This document shows positions 55,354-63,964 of a DNA stretch of 64,000 nucleotides, one piece after another. This stretch comes from JAISFI01 sp031553775 (GTDB taxonomy: Bacteria > Bacteroidota > Bacteroidia > Bacteroidales > Azobacteroidaceae), in the NCBI GenBank assembly GCA_031553775.1, contig JAVBLA010000009.1:70840-134839 (forward strand), written 5' to 3'. The notes beneath the pieces are model-generated. The model ran no database searches. It was not told where the DNA came from and saw nothing but the letters and a program-made list of their open reading frames with translations. The number at the start of each line of letters is the position of its first letter. The stretch's first letter is position 1. The position numbers were made by a program, and so were the translations under genes.

Positions 55354-56667
55354 TCATTTCTCCCTCATAAAAATATTGACAGGAGTTCCCTTCAAGTTCC
55401 AGTTTTCCCTGATCCGGTTTTCCAGAAAACGTTTGTAAGGTTCTTTTATCCACTGTGGCAGGTTACAGAAAAAGACAAAGCTGGGAACTTGTGTATTCGG
55501 AAGTTGCGTAATATATTTGATTTTCACCTCTTTCCCTTTATTTATCGGAGGAGGTGTATTCTGGATAAGAGGTAATAATACCTCATTCAGTTGATGAGTA
55601 GATATTTTGGTATGGCGGATATCATATACGTCCTTAGCTGTTTCCAGTATTTTAAATATCCGTTGTTTGGTCAATGCCGAAGCAAAAATAATCGGCACAT
55701 CGGTAAACGGGGCGATCCGTTCTTTAATGGCATTCTCAAATGTTTTGATAACTTTTGTATCTTTAGACTCCACCAAGTCCCATTTATTGACCACAATAAC
55801 CAGCCCTTTTTTATTTTTTTGTATCAGGGAAAAGATATTCATATCCTGACTTTCGATTCCTCGTGTTGCATCGATCATCAACACACAAACATCGGAATTT
55901 TCAATAGCACGGATAGAACGAATTACCGAAAAATATTCAAGATCTTCGTTTACTTTTCCTTTTTTCCGGATACCAGCCGTATCGACCAGATAAAATTTCA
56001 GACCGAATTTATCATATTTCGTATAAATGGAATCACGGGTAGTTCCGGCAATATCAGTAACAATATTCCGCTCCTCTCCAATAAAAGCATTGATTAAAGA
56101 AGATTTTCCGGCATTTGGACGACCGACAACTGCGATTCTGGGAAGTTCCTCATCAGTCTCATCGTCACTTTTTTTCGGCAGCATAGAAATCAGTTGATCA
56201 AGTAAATCGCCCGTACCTGAACCGTTGACGGAAGAAATACAGAACGGATCACCCAAACCCAAAGAATAAAATTCGGCAGACTGGTAATGCAACTCAAAGT
56301 TATCAGCCTTATTGGCTACCAAAATCATCGGTTTTTTACTTCTCCTGAGGATATTGGCCACATTCAGGTCCAGATCGACAACACCGCTCTTCACATCGAC
56401 AACAAAAAGAATCACATCGGCTTCTTCGATAGAGATCTTTACCTGTTTATTGATTTCTTCTTCGAAAATATCTTCGGAATTAACCACCCATCCTCCGGTA
56501 TCGATTACGGAAAATTCCACTCCCGACCACTCCGCTTTGCCGTATTGGCGGTCACGTGTAGTTCCTGCTTCTTCATTAACTATAGCTTGTCTCGTTTGAG
56601 TCAACCTGTTGAAAAGTGTAGATTTACCGACATTAGGCCGGCCTACTATTGCAACGATGTTTCCCAT
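55354..56667 (-). CDS. der: Ribosome biogenesis GTPase Der (EngA)
   Basis: 437 residues with two G domains in tandem: GRPNVGKSTLF/DTGGW/NKAD (about 1-165) and GRPNAGKSSLI/DTAGI/NKWD (about 175-350), then a KH-like domain (about 352-437). This double-GTPase layout is unique to Der, which acts in 50S subunit assembly. The gene is last in a run era-der after fabH, 9 bp from era. Confidence 0.98.
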   Translation of the reverse strand: MGNIVAIVGRPNVGKSTLFNRLTQTRQAIVNEEAGTTRDRQYGKAEWSGVEFSVIDTGGWVVNSEDIFEEEINKQVKISIEEADVILFVVDVKSGVVDLDLNVANILRRSKKPMILVANKADNFELHYQSAEFYSLGLGDPFCISSVNGSGTGDLLDQLISMLPKKSDDETDEELPRIAVVGRPNAGKSSLINAFIGEERNIVTDIAGTTRDSIYTKYDKFGLKFYLVDTAGIRKKGKVNEDLEYFSVIRSIRAIENSDVCVLMIDATRGIESQDMNIFSLIQKNKKGLVIVVNKWDLVESKDTKVIKTFENAIKERIAPFTDVPIIFASALTKQRIFKILETAKDVYDIRHTKISTHQLNEVLLPLIQNTPPPINKGKEVKIKYITQLPNTQVPSFVFFCNLPQWIKEPYKRFLENRIRENWNLKGTPVNIFMREK

Positions 56668-56676
56668 ATTTTTTCC

Positions 56677-57558
56677 TTAATCTAATTGATAACCGAAAGA
56701 TTTCAGCAAACGGTCGCGATTTCTCCAGTCTTTTTCAACTTTCACGTACATTTCCAAAAATACTTTCTTTTCAAAAAAACGTTCAATGTCTTTCCTGGCC
56801 ATGGTTCCTACTTTCTTCAATGCCTGTCCTCCATGTCCGATAAGAATTCCCTTCTGGGCATCCCGTTCTGCAACGATCAATGCTTTGATGCGGATGATAT
56901 CTGTTTCGTCCTTGAACTGTTCTACGATCACTTCAACAGCATAAGGAATTTCCTGCTGATAATAGAGCAGTATTTTCTCACGAATGATTTCCGTTACAAA
57001 AAACCGGGCAGGTTTGTCGGTCAGTGCATCTTTTTCAAAATAAGGAGGTGAATCGGGCAATAAACTCTCGATCCGTTTTTGAAGTTGCTGTATATTAAAT
57101 TTGTTAGTCGCCGAAATAGGCAGGATTTCCGCCGCCGGAAGTATTTCATGCCAGCTTGCCACCTGTTTTTCCAAATCCTCCTGGGAAGAAAGGTCTATTT
57201 TATTGATAAGCAACAAAACCGGAGACTCCAGTTGTTGTACTTTTTGCAGAAAAAAATCATTTTTATCCGGTTTCTCTACCACATCCGTCACATACAACAA
57301 GATGTCTGCATCGCCCAGGGCTGACTCGGAGAATCCTAACATCGATTCCTGCAATTTATAATTAGGGCGTAAAACTCCCGGTGTATCCGAATAAACGATT
57401 TGCATATCAGGTGTATTCACTATTCCCATAATGCGGTGACGGGTAGTCTGAGCCTTGGACGTAATAATGGAAATTTTTTCTCCCACGAGCAAATTCATCA
57501 ATGTGGATTTGCCGACATTGGGATTTCCGACGATATTTACAAAACCTGATTTATGCAC
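56677..57558 (-). CDS. era: GTPase Era
   Basis: 293 residues: G domain (GNPNVGKSTLMN, DTPGVL, NKIDL; about 1-170) and KH RNA-binding domain (about 200-293, with IRIKALIVAERDAQKGILIGHGG). Era binds 16S rRNA near its 3' end and assists 30S assembly. A heptad inverted repeat separates it from fabH upstream. Confidence 0.98.
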   Translation of the reverse strand: MHKSGFVNIVGNPNVGKSTLMNLLVGEKISIITSKAQTTRHRIMGIVNTPDMQIVYSDTPGVLRPNYKLQESMLGFSESALGDADILLYVTDVVEKPDKNDFFLQKVQQLESPVLLLINKIDLSSQEDLEKQVASWHEILPAAEILPISATNKFNIQQLQKRIESLLPDSPPYFEKDALTDKPARFFVTEIIREKILLYYQQEIPYAVEVIVEQFKDETDIIRIKALIVAERDAQKGILIGHGGQALKKVGTMARKDIERFFEKKVFLEMYVKVEKDWRNRDRLLKSFGYQLD

Positions 57559-57567
57559 GAAAAAAAA

Positions 57568-57655
57568 GAATGAAGAATGAAAAATGAAGAATGAAGAATG
57601 AAAACTTATGATGCAAAACCATATTTTTCATTCGTCATTCTTCATTCTTCATTTA
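57568..57655. repeat. GAATGAA heptad inverted repeat between fabH and era
   Basis: The left arm (57568-57604) has five 7-bp units (GAATGAA, one variant AAATGAA); the right arm (57624-57655) is the complement (TTCATTC units, one CGTCATT variant). The loop is about 20 bp. It overlaps the TAA stop of fabH and starts 10 bp before the era start codon. Its unit sequence differs from the AGTTAAG elements but the 7-bp period and layout are alike. Confidence 0.75.
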
Positions 57656-58654
57656 TTTTGAATCATATCCCCATTTCAGATAAGTAGCGCCCCAAGTAAA
57701 TCCTGCTCCAAAAGCAGTAAGGATAATGTCATCTCCTTTTTTCAGGAGAGGTTCCCAATCCCAGAGGCAGAGAGGAATGGTACCGGCGCTCGTATTCCCG
57801 TATTTCTGGATATTCACCATCACTTTATCGGAGGAAACTCCCATCCGGTTAGCCACTGCATCGATGATACGCAGGTTGGCCTGGTGAGGAACTACCCATT
57901 TAACATCTTCTTTAGTCAGATGGTTTTTTTCCATCAGTTCCACACAAGTATCCGACATATTGGATACCGCATGTTTGAATACCACTTTTCCATCCTGCCA
58001 GATGGTATGCATGTTTTTTTCGACCGTTTCATGGGAAGCGGGGAATACCGATCCTCCGCCCCATTGGTGCAAATGCGCCAGGCTATTGCCGTCGGAACGC
58101 ATAATGGAATCGATTATACCTACATTTTCTGTGGTAGCTTCCAATAAAGCGGCACCACAACCATCACCAAAAATCGGACAGGTATTTCTATCTGTATAAT
58201 TCGTAATCGCAGAAAGAACATCTCCTGCCAATACCATTACTTTTTTATATTTTCCGGAAGCGATAAAAGCAGAACCGACCTCCAGGGCATAAATAAAACC
58301 ACTGCAGGCTGCGCTTAAATCAAAGCAAAAGGCATTGGTCATCCCGGTTTTATATGCTGTCATGGCAGCAGCATTGGGCATTACATAATCAGGGGTAGAA
58401 GTTGCAAATATTACTGCTTCCACTTCTTTCGGATCAAGGTCGGTTTTCTTTTTCAAGTCTTCCACGGCTTTAACCGCCATGTGGGTAACTCCAACTCCTT
58501 CTTCCGGTTTCAGGATTCTCCGTTCTTTGATACCAATACGTGACATGATCCACTCATCTGAAGTTTCCACCATGGTGGAAATTTCTTCATTGGTCATCAC
58601 ATATTGGGGAACATATCCCGATATCCCTGTAATTACGGCTTGAATTTTAGTCAT
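57653..58654 (-). CDS. fabH: 3-oxoacyl-ACP synthase III
   Basis: 333 residues. It starts fatty acid synthesis by joining acetyl-CoA (or branched acyl-CoA) to malonyl-ACP. The catalytic triad is visible: SAACSGF (Cys117), VPHQANLRI (His) and GNTSAGTIPL (Asn). It follows rpmF, and a hairpin with T-run (58685-58718) lies between the two, so expression may be partly uncoupled. Confidence 0.97.
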   Translation of the reverse strand: MTKIQAVITGISGYVPQYVMTNEEISTMVETSDEWIMSRIGIKERRILKPEEGVGVTHMAVKAVEDLKKKTDLDPKEVEAVIFATSTPDYVMPNAAAMTAYKTGMTNAFCFDLSAACSGFIYALEVGSAFIASGKYKKVMVLAGDVLSAITNYTDRNTCPIFGDGCGAALLEATTENVGIIDSIMRSDGNSLAHLHQWGGGSVFPASHETVEKNMHTIWQDGKVVFKHAVSNMSDTCVELMEKNHLTKEDVKWVVPHQANLRIIDAVANRMGVSSDKVMVNIQKYGNTSAGTIPLCLWDWEPLLKKGDDIILTAFGAGFTWGATYLKWGYDSK

Positions 58655-58684
58655 TTCTGAAATATTTGTGACTTTACAAAATAG

Positions 58685-58718
58685 AAAAATGCCCTAAAAA
58701 GAATAAATCCCTTAGGGC
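58685..58718 (-). terminator. Probable terminator or attenuator between rpmF and fabH
   Basis: On the minus strand GCCCTAA pairs with TTAGGGC (58712-58718 with 58691-58697), followed by ATTTTT. It is a modest 7-bp stem, so read-through to fabH is likely. Confidence 0.6.
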
Positions 58719-58749
58719 CTCATTTTCTATATCTGTCATGGTCTGAAAA

Positions 58750-58941
58750 TTATGCTTCGGTAGTGTTGTCAATTACGACTTTTCCCCTATAGTATAATTT
58801 TCCTTCATACCAATGTGCTCTGTGACATCTGTGATATTCACCTGTTACAGGGCAGATTGATAATGTGGGAAGTAACGCATTATCATGCGTTCTTCTTTTG
58901 TCTCTTCTCGACTTTCCTGTTCTTCGCTTAGGATGTGCCAT
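58750..58941 (-). CDS. rpmF: 50S ribosomal protein L32
   Basis: 63 residues: MAHPKRRTGKSRRDKRRTHD start and CPVTGEYHRCHRAHWY. It has only two Cys (about 30 and 38), not the two CxxC pairs of zinc-binding L32, so it is the zinc-free type seen in many Bacteroidota. It lies 25 bp after the YceD gene, the usual arrangement. Confidence 0.97.
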   Translation of the reverse strand: MAHPKRRTGKSRRDKRRTHDNALLPTLSICPVTGEYHRCHRAHWYEGKLYYRGKVVIDNTTEA

Positions 58942-58966
58942 TTTCTCTTATTTTAATTTTAATTAT

Positions 58967-59557
58967 TTATTCCTTATCTCCGATTAAACCCTTCAAAGCA
59001 TCCCATCTGGGATCAGATGCTCCGTCATCTTGTCCGTCGTCTGTAATAACGATATCATCACCGCCGTCCATTTCCATTCCAAAATCTTCTTCTTCATCCG
59101 AAGACTTAACCGAATGTTTTTTCAACTTGGACGACATGGTTTTGTTACATTTTCCAGGAGCATGTACATGTTTGATAGGAATAGCCAAAGCTACAAACTC
59201 ATACATAAACCAGGCAAGATTAATTATCCCTTCATCTTCAGGAATAACAACTACCTCATCACTTTCTTCGGAAAAATCCTTACCGAATTTTACAACCAGA
59301 CGGTTTTGAGTAGTAATGGGCAAGTCCATATCATCTAAACAGCGATCACAAGGTACTACAGCAATCCCATCTACTTCAAAACCCAACTCGAACATCATCG
59401 GAAGTTTCTTTACCGTCAGATGAACTTTTACTTTTCCTTTTTGAAGTTCCGTACCATCAATATCTATGAAAAACTTATTCTCCAGCAGGTAATCATACTC
59501 GCGGACATCCTCTTTCATATTTTTCAGATCAACCTTGTATAAATCGAACTTTCCCAA
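58967..59557 (-). CDS. YceD/DUF177-family protein
   Basis: About 196 residues from TTG 59557 (reads GKFDLYKVDLKNMKED, the usual family start). The frame extends to ATG 59599, but a perfect -7 box TACCTTTG (59581-59588) lies between them, so that ATG would not be on the transcript. The family Cys motif appears as VPCDRCLDDMDLPI, with a second Cys (APGKCNK) later; the tail is acidic (SSDEEEDFGMEMDGGDD). DUF177 proteins sit next to rpmF in most bacteria and are linked to 23S rRNA accumulation in plants and E. coli. First gene of the rpmF-fabH-era-der run. Confidence 0.85.
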   Translation of the reverse strand: MGKFDLYKVDLKNMKEDVREYDYLLENKFFIDIDGTELQKGKVKVHLTVKKLPMMFELGFEVDGIAVVPCDRCLDDMDLPITTQNRLVVKFGKDFSEESDEVVVIPEDEGIINLAWFMYEFVALAIPIKHVHAPGKCNKTMSSKLKKHSVKSSDEEEDFGMEMDGGDDIVITDDGQDDGASDPRWDALKGLIGDKE

Positions 59558-59580
59558 AACTTTTTGCGTAAAAAACGTTG

Positions 59581-59588
59581 CAAAGGTA
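59581..59588 (-). promoter_or_regulatory. -7 promoter box for the YceD-rpmF unit
   Basis: TACCTTTG on the minus strand, exact consensus. A TTTG upstream (59604-59607) is only 15 nt away, short for a -33 element. Confidence 0.55.
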
Positions 59589-59689
59589 GAAAAAAACAAT
59601 ATACAAATGAAATTTATCCGAAATATTTTTTACGAGCCTGTTATAATCCATTGCCGGTAAGTCAGATCCAACGAGACACTGGATCTAAT

Positions 59690-60865
59690 TCAGTTCTTTT
59701 TCAGTTCAATCCGGAATGTCGTCCCTTTATTCAATTCTGAACGGAGAACAAAAATTTTGCCTTTCCCATAAGATTCTACAATTCTTCTGACCAAAGAAAG
59801 CCCTAATCCCCATCCTCGTTTTTTCGTAGTATATCCGGGATGGAACACAGTCTCGAATTTAGACTTCGGTATTCCTTTTCCTGTATCCGAGACATCCAGT
59901 TTGACCAGTTTGGAAGTCTGGTGGACAGAAAGGGAGATCATTCCTTTGCCATCCATGGCATCCACCGCATTTTTGATCAGGTTCTCGATCACCCATCCGA
60001 ACAGAGATTCATTCATCAGGGCCATGCATTTCTGTTCCGGGAAATTGCATTGCAGGGAAACTTTGGAAGAGATCCGTTTCTCCATATAGTTCAATGCGTT
60101 CCTGACTGCTTCGCAGACATCCATCGATGTATTTTCCGGATTGGATCCGATTTTGGAAAAGCGATCGGCTATCATATTCAACCGTTGCACATCTTTATCT
60201 ATCTCTTCAACCATTGACGGATCTACGGATTGCATCCTGAGGTATTCCATCCAGGCCATCAAGGAAGAAATCGGAGTACCCAGTTGATGGGCTGTTTCCT
60301 TGGATAGACCGATCCAGACCTTGTTCTGTTCGGCTTTTTTGGTACTGCTCAAAGCTACGAAAGATATAATAATAAAGGCGAATACAATCAATAGCTGAAC
60401 ATATGGAAAAAGGAACAATCGCTTCAGCACATCAGATTCATCATAATAGACATACTGCCTCGTACGGTCTTCCATTTCCAGAACAATCGGTTCATTTTTC
60501 GATTTGAATTTCTGTAATTTTTTCTTTAGGAACTCATCCTGGTTTTCTTTAGGAAGATCAATATTCATGGGAAGAATTATCTGGTCGTCCTCGTCAGCCA
60601 AAACCAACGGAATTGTAGTATTACCCTGCACTACCAGCAGTAACAGCTTGTTATATTCATTGATCACATCCTTATCTGCTTCCGAATCGGAAGTCTGCAA
60701 AGACATCAATTTGATCGATTCCGCCCAGATTTCTATTTTTTTCTTTTCCTCCCGGGATAGGTTGTTGACTAATATATGAGTCACCAATACCGATGCGATG
60801 GCAATAATTGCCGCCGTAATGATGAAAAAGAATTTAAACTTCTGACGGGATTCGTACAGGCGCAT
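59690..60865 (-). CDS. Membrane sensor histidine kinase
   Basis: 391 residues with two membrane helices (about 10-32 and 150-170) around a periplasmic sensor part. The phospho-acceptor motif is ETAHQLGTPISSLMAW (His193), followed by a HATPase domain with ENLIKNAVDAM (N box), DVSDTGKGIPKSK and RGWGLGLSLVRRI. There is no receiver domain and no response regulator gene next to it, so it is an orphan kinase. The motif variant AHQLGTP, with GTP in place of RTP, recurs in Bacteroidota kinases of this type. The signal is unknown. Confidence 0.92.
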   Translation of the reverse strand: MRLYESRQKFKFFFIITAAIIAIASVLVTHILVNNLSREEKKKIEIWAESIKLMSLQTSDSEADKDVINEYNKLLLLVVQGNTTIPLVLADEDDQIILPMNIDLPKENQDEFLKKKLQKFKSKNEPIVLEMEDRTRQYVYYDESDVLKRLFLFPYVQLLIVFAFIIISFVALSSTKKAEQNKVWIGLSKETAHQLGTPISSLMAWMEYLRMQSVDPSMVEEIDKDVQRLNMIADRFSKIGSNPENTSMDVCEAVRNALNYMEKRISSKVSLQCNFPEQKCMALMNESLFGWVIENLIKNAVDAMDGKGMISLSVHQTSKLVKLDVSDTGKGIPKSKFETVFHPGYTTKKRGWGLGLSLVRRIVESYGKGKIFVLRSELNKGTTFRIELKKN

Positions 60866-60881
60866 AGACTTGATTAAAGCG

Positions 60882-60889
60882 CAAATGTA
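60882..60889 (-). promoter_or_regulatory. -7 promoter box for the histidine kinase
   Basis: TACATTTG on the minus strand, exact consensus, 16 bases before the ATG at 60865. It lies in the 33-bp gap after the pectinesterase gene, so the kinase has its own promoter. Confidence 0.6.
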
Positions 60890-60898
60890 CTTATTTTT

Positions 60899-63664
60899 TT
60901 ACTTTTTCACTACTTTGTGGACCGACAAATTACCAGTTTCATCGGTAAGCCATAATATGTAAAGACCTTTATCGATTCTTTGAAGATTCACCGACCCGTC
61001 TGTTACAGTTCCGGCAAGGAGCATTTTTCCGGCCATATCAGACAATATAAATTTCACATGTCCGGTTAAGCCTATAAAAAGATTGTCGATCACCGGATTC
61101 GGATAAATTATCACAGAAGATTTATCAACAGAACCGAGTGAGGAATTTTCACAAATGGTGGTCACACTGATTTCCTGCAGATAAACGTCTCCTCCTCCGG
61201 CTGAAGTACTATAATTCACAACTCTCAATTTCCGCAATCCGGATTCTTTGAATGTATATGTCAGCTCGTCTGCTCCTCCAGGAGTGGCTGCTTTACGGGC
61301 CAACAGCGTCCATGTTTTAATTCCGTCGCCATCCGTATCTGAATATTCCTGAAGCTCGAGACCTCTTTCTTCTTTCGAAACATCTGATGTTCCATTCACC
61401 ATCACCAGTGTGACATTTCCCGGATCAGGCAATTCCGGAAGTTCCAGTGATCCTGTATAATTTTTTGGTACAACGATTGCGCCCTTGGAAGCAGTAACGC
61501 CTGCAGATGTTTTTTCACCCCGGGAAGGCAAGACCCTGGCTGCATTTACTTTAATTTTCCGGAGGACTCCCAAAATAACGATATCCAGTTCTTTGGTAGT
61601 TTGAGCAGCGTCGTCCACTGTTCCCCAGATGCCTCCATTGAAATTTTCTTTCAGTAAAGTATAACAGGAAGGTATTTCGTCCGGATAGGCATCATTCGAA
61701 GGTTCATACCTTTCAGCTTTAATCCACCGGATGTAAACAGGCTGTTGCGGCGCATATAACCGCATTTTTACAGGAGAAAACGATCGTACAGCTTCTGCTG
61801 TGCAGATAGAAGAGGCTTCATAGCCTTGCCCCACATTAAAAGAGGCTTTGTTATTCCAGTTAGCACCATCAAACTGTTGTAAATAGATTATCCGTTCCAA
61901 GCCTCCTTGTTCCGTAGCGGCAAAAAAGGATATTTTTTCCAAATCCGGCAATTCAGGAAGTGTAAAACAGGCAGTATCCAACATTTTAACAGCACCGGAA
62001 AAACCCATGGAAAAATAATCCGCACGAGTCGGGACTACCTGGCAATTAACCAATGAGCATTTCACGGTCTGTCCGTTGACATAGACAGGAGCATCAAAAG
62101 TACCCGATTGCTCTGTCCAATCATAAAAACGGTCATCCAACCAGGCATATTTTACAATGTACTTCAATTCAACGGATGTCTCACTCAGGTTCCCGCTCAG
62201 GTCGTATGCCGCAATAGTATAAGTATAGGTCGTACCTGGTTTCAAGCCTGCATCTTCATAAAACAAACCGGCTTCTTCCGAAGCAATCAGCTGATTATTT
62301 CTAAAAATTTCATATCCTTTCACACCTTCGTCGTCAGAAGAAGCATTCCAGGATATCCGCACTCCGAAACCCGCTATTTCTTTTGCTTTTAACCCATTGG
62401 GAATAGAAGGTGGAGTAATATCGTTGGCTCCGCCATTCATATTTAAATCTTCCGAGCGATCGCTCAGACGTCCATCAGCAGTTACCGACTGCACATAATA
62501 GGTATAACCGGCACCTTCCTGAGCGGTATTATCCGTATAGCTTGCAGAAGTTGCAAAACCGATTACTTTATTGTTTCTGACGATCAGATAAGCCTGAGGA
62601 AAGATTCCATCGGAATTGTCCAATGACCACGATAATGTTTTTTCCTGAGCAGAAAGAGAGATCGGTTTCTTTACAGGCTGTTGAAAAGAAGAAAGGCTCC
62701 ATCCGGGAAATACGGCATCCAGCGTATATTCAGCGACTTCCTCTGCGGTTAGTTGTTTACCCCAGCTGGCCCGTTGAGAAATATCAGCAGGTGTCCCGTC
62801 CAGATTCATACTATTATATTCGGCAAAATATCCGGTTAAATGATTATCCGCATCATCGCCGGTAGTCGCCCAGACACTCCATCCCACCGGTTTCACAATT
62901 TTACTGATCTTTGTATAAAGCCAGACTGTTTTGGCATCATCTTTCCAGGGGCGACCCAGATAATATGTATTATCAGCTACATCTTCATTTCCCGTAATCG
63001 TACAATAGTTGTAAACTAAACCATATTTAAGTGTATTATTGGAAGGTGCCGTGATATATTGTCCTCCTTTCAGACAATTGATTGCACAATGATCAAAATA
63101 TCCGATCGCACCTCCAAACATAAAATCCGTAGCGCCTTCTATATAGCAATTCAAATAATACTGGCGGGCCGTTTGTGAATGCAGGTAATGCGTATCCTGA
63201 AAACCCAGAAGTTTACAATTGTTCATCACACACTGATCACCCACTGTCCGTAGTGCAACAGCCTGACCTACATTTCCTGCTGTATTTTCCACTGTAAAAT
63301 TCTCTCCATAAAAACCAGATGATTCTACCGACAGGGTGTAAGAAGTGGATGTCCCGATTGTAACACCATCTACTACTTTTCCGGTATAATCATCCCAGGA
63401 AATAATAACACCATCCCGGCTTTGACCGATTAACGATACATTTTTTTTAGAGGAACTTAAAGTAACTTTTTCCTTATATTTACCGTTCTTGATAAAAACC
63501 AATATCCGTGAAGAAGATTGATCTGGCACAGCACTGAATGCGTCCTGTAAAGAAGTATAATCACCTGTACCATCTTTAGCCACCACTATATTAAACACCT
63601 GTTGGGAGAACGAAGTTTGAAAACAGATTAACAAAACCAGAAGAGATAAAATTGTTTTTTTCAT
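60899..63664 (-). CDS. Pectinesterase (CE8) with FN3 and T9SS sorting domains
   Basis: 921 residues. Signal peptide (about 1-21), then a pectin methylesterase beta-helix (about 23-325). Catalytic residues fit the family: Gln134 in GQAVAL, Asp157 in GFQDTHY, Asp180 in EGATDFMFG, Arg238 in YLGRPW. A fibronectin type III domain (about 415-505, PPSIPNGLKAKEIAGFGVRISW) and two beta-rich modules of unknown type follow, with a T9SS tail at the end (VIIYPNPVIDNLFI to HKVVKK). It removes methyl esters from homogalacturonan outside the cell. No other pectin gene is next to it here. Confidence 0.92.
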   Translation of the reverse strand: MKKTILSLLVLLICFQTSFSQQVFNIVVAKDGTGDYTSLQDAFSAVPDQSSSRILVFIKNGKYKEKVTLSSSKKNVSLIGQSRDGVIISWDDYTGKVVDGVTIGTSTSYTLSVESSGFYGENFTVENTAGNVGQAVALRTVGDQCVMNNCKLLGFQDTHYLHSQTARQYYLNCYIEGATDFMFGGAIGYFDHCAINCLKGGQYITAPSNNTLKYGLVYNYCTITGNEDVADNTYYLGRPWKDDAKTVWLYTKISKIVKPVGWSVWATTGDDADNHLTGYFAEYNSMNLDGTPADISQRASWGKQLTAEEVAEYTLDAVFPGWSLSSFQQPVKKPISLSAQEKTLSWSLDNSDGIFPQAYLIVRNNKVIGFATSASYTDNTAQEGAGYTYYVQSVTADGRLSDRSEDLNMNGGANDITPPSIPNGLKAKEIAGFGVRISWNASSDDEGVKGYEIFRNNQLIASEEAGLFYEDAGLKPGTTYTYTIAAYDLSGNLSETSVELKYIVKYAWLDDRFYDWTEQSGTFDAPVYVNGQTVKCSLVNCQVVPTRADYFSMGFSGAVKMLDTACFTLPELPDLEKISFFAATEQGGLERIIYLQQFDGANWNNKASFNVGQGYEASSICTAEAVRSFSPVKMRLYAPQQPVYIRWIKAERYEPSNDAYPDEIPSCYTLLKENFNGGIWGTVDDAAQTTKELDIVILGVLRKIKVNAARVLPSRGEKTSAGVTASKGAIVVPKNYTGSLELPELPDPGNVTLVMVNGTSDVSKEERGLELQEYSDTDGDGIKTWTLLARKAATPGGADELTYTFKESGLRKLRVVNYSTSAGGGDVYLQEISVTTICENSSLGSVDKSSVIIYPNPVIDNLFIGLTGHVKFILSDMAGKMLLAGTVTDGSVNLQRIDKGLYILWLTDETGNLSVHKVVKK

Positions 63665-63699
63665 CGTAATTTCACATTAAACATTTTTATTTGAGTGTA

Positions 63700-63707
63700 C
63701 AAAATTA
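63700..63707 (-). promoter_or_regulatory. -7 promoter box for the pectinesterase gene
   Basis: TAATTTTG on the minus strand, exact TAnnTTTG match, 35 bases upstream of the ATG. No TTTG at -33 was found. Confidence 0.5.
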
Positions 63708-63757
63708 TGATGAAAAAGGAGTTTCTTTGTTCATTTTTTGACTGAACATGTGGAAAA

Positions 63758-63906
63758 AGTTAAGAGTTAAGAGTTAAGAATTAAGAAATATTTCAGGGCG
63801 GAGCAGGTAAGGGCTAGAGGTAAGGGTTATGGCAGGGGAGATTCTCTCCTGGTTAAAAACACCAGTCCCCAATTCTTCATTCTTCATTTTTCATTCTTCA
63901 TTTTTG
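63758..63906. repeat. Mixed heptad repeat region
   Basis: Left part (63758-63786): three AGTTAAG units and AATTAAG. Right part (about 63868-63906): CAATTC then TTCATTC-type units (CTTCATT, TTTCATT). The two arms are not complements of each other; each matches a different heptad family seen elsewhere in the window. Confidence 0.6.
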
Positions 63907-63910
63907 CCTA

Positions 63911-63952
63911 AAAAAAAAGCAGGTCATCCGGCTTTCCGCCAAACAACCTGCT
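63911..63952 (-). terminator. rRNA operon terminator
   Basis: On the minus strand GCAGGT (63946-63951) pairs with ACCTGC (63919-63924), with inner pairing of GGC and GCC, followed by eight T. It lies just past the 5S gene end. Confidence 0.85.
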
Positions 63953-63964
63953 CTCTCAATAAAA

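Larger units (their letters stand above)
63665..63964. other. Intergenic region between the pectinesterase gene and the 5S rRNA gene
   Basis: This stretch holds the pectinesterase -7 box, two sets of heptad repeats and the rRNA operon terminator (separate entries). Between the repeats (about 63790-63865) is a G-rich segment with GGGAGA...TCTCCT pairing. No gene is seen. Confidence 0.6.
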
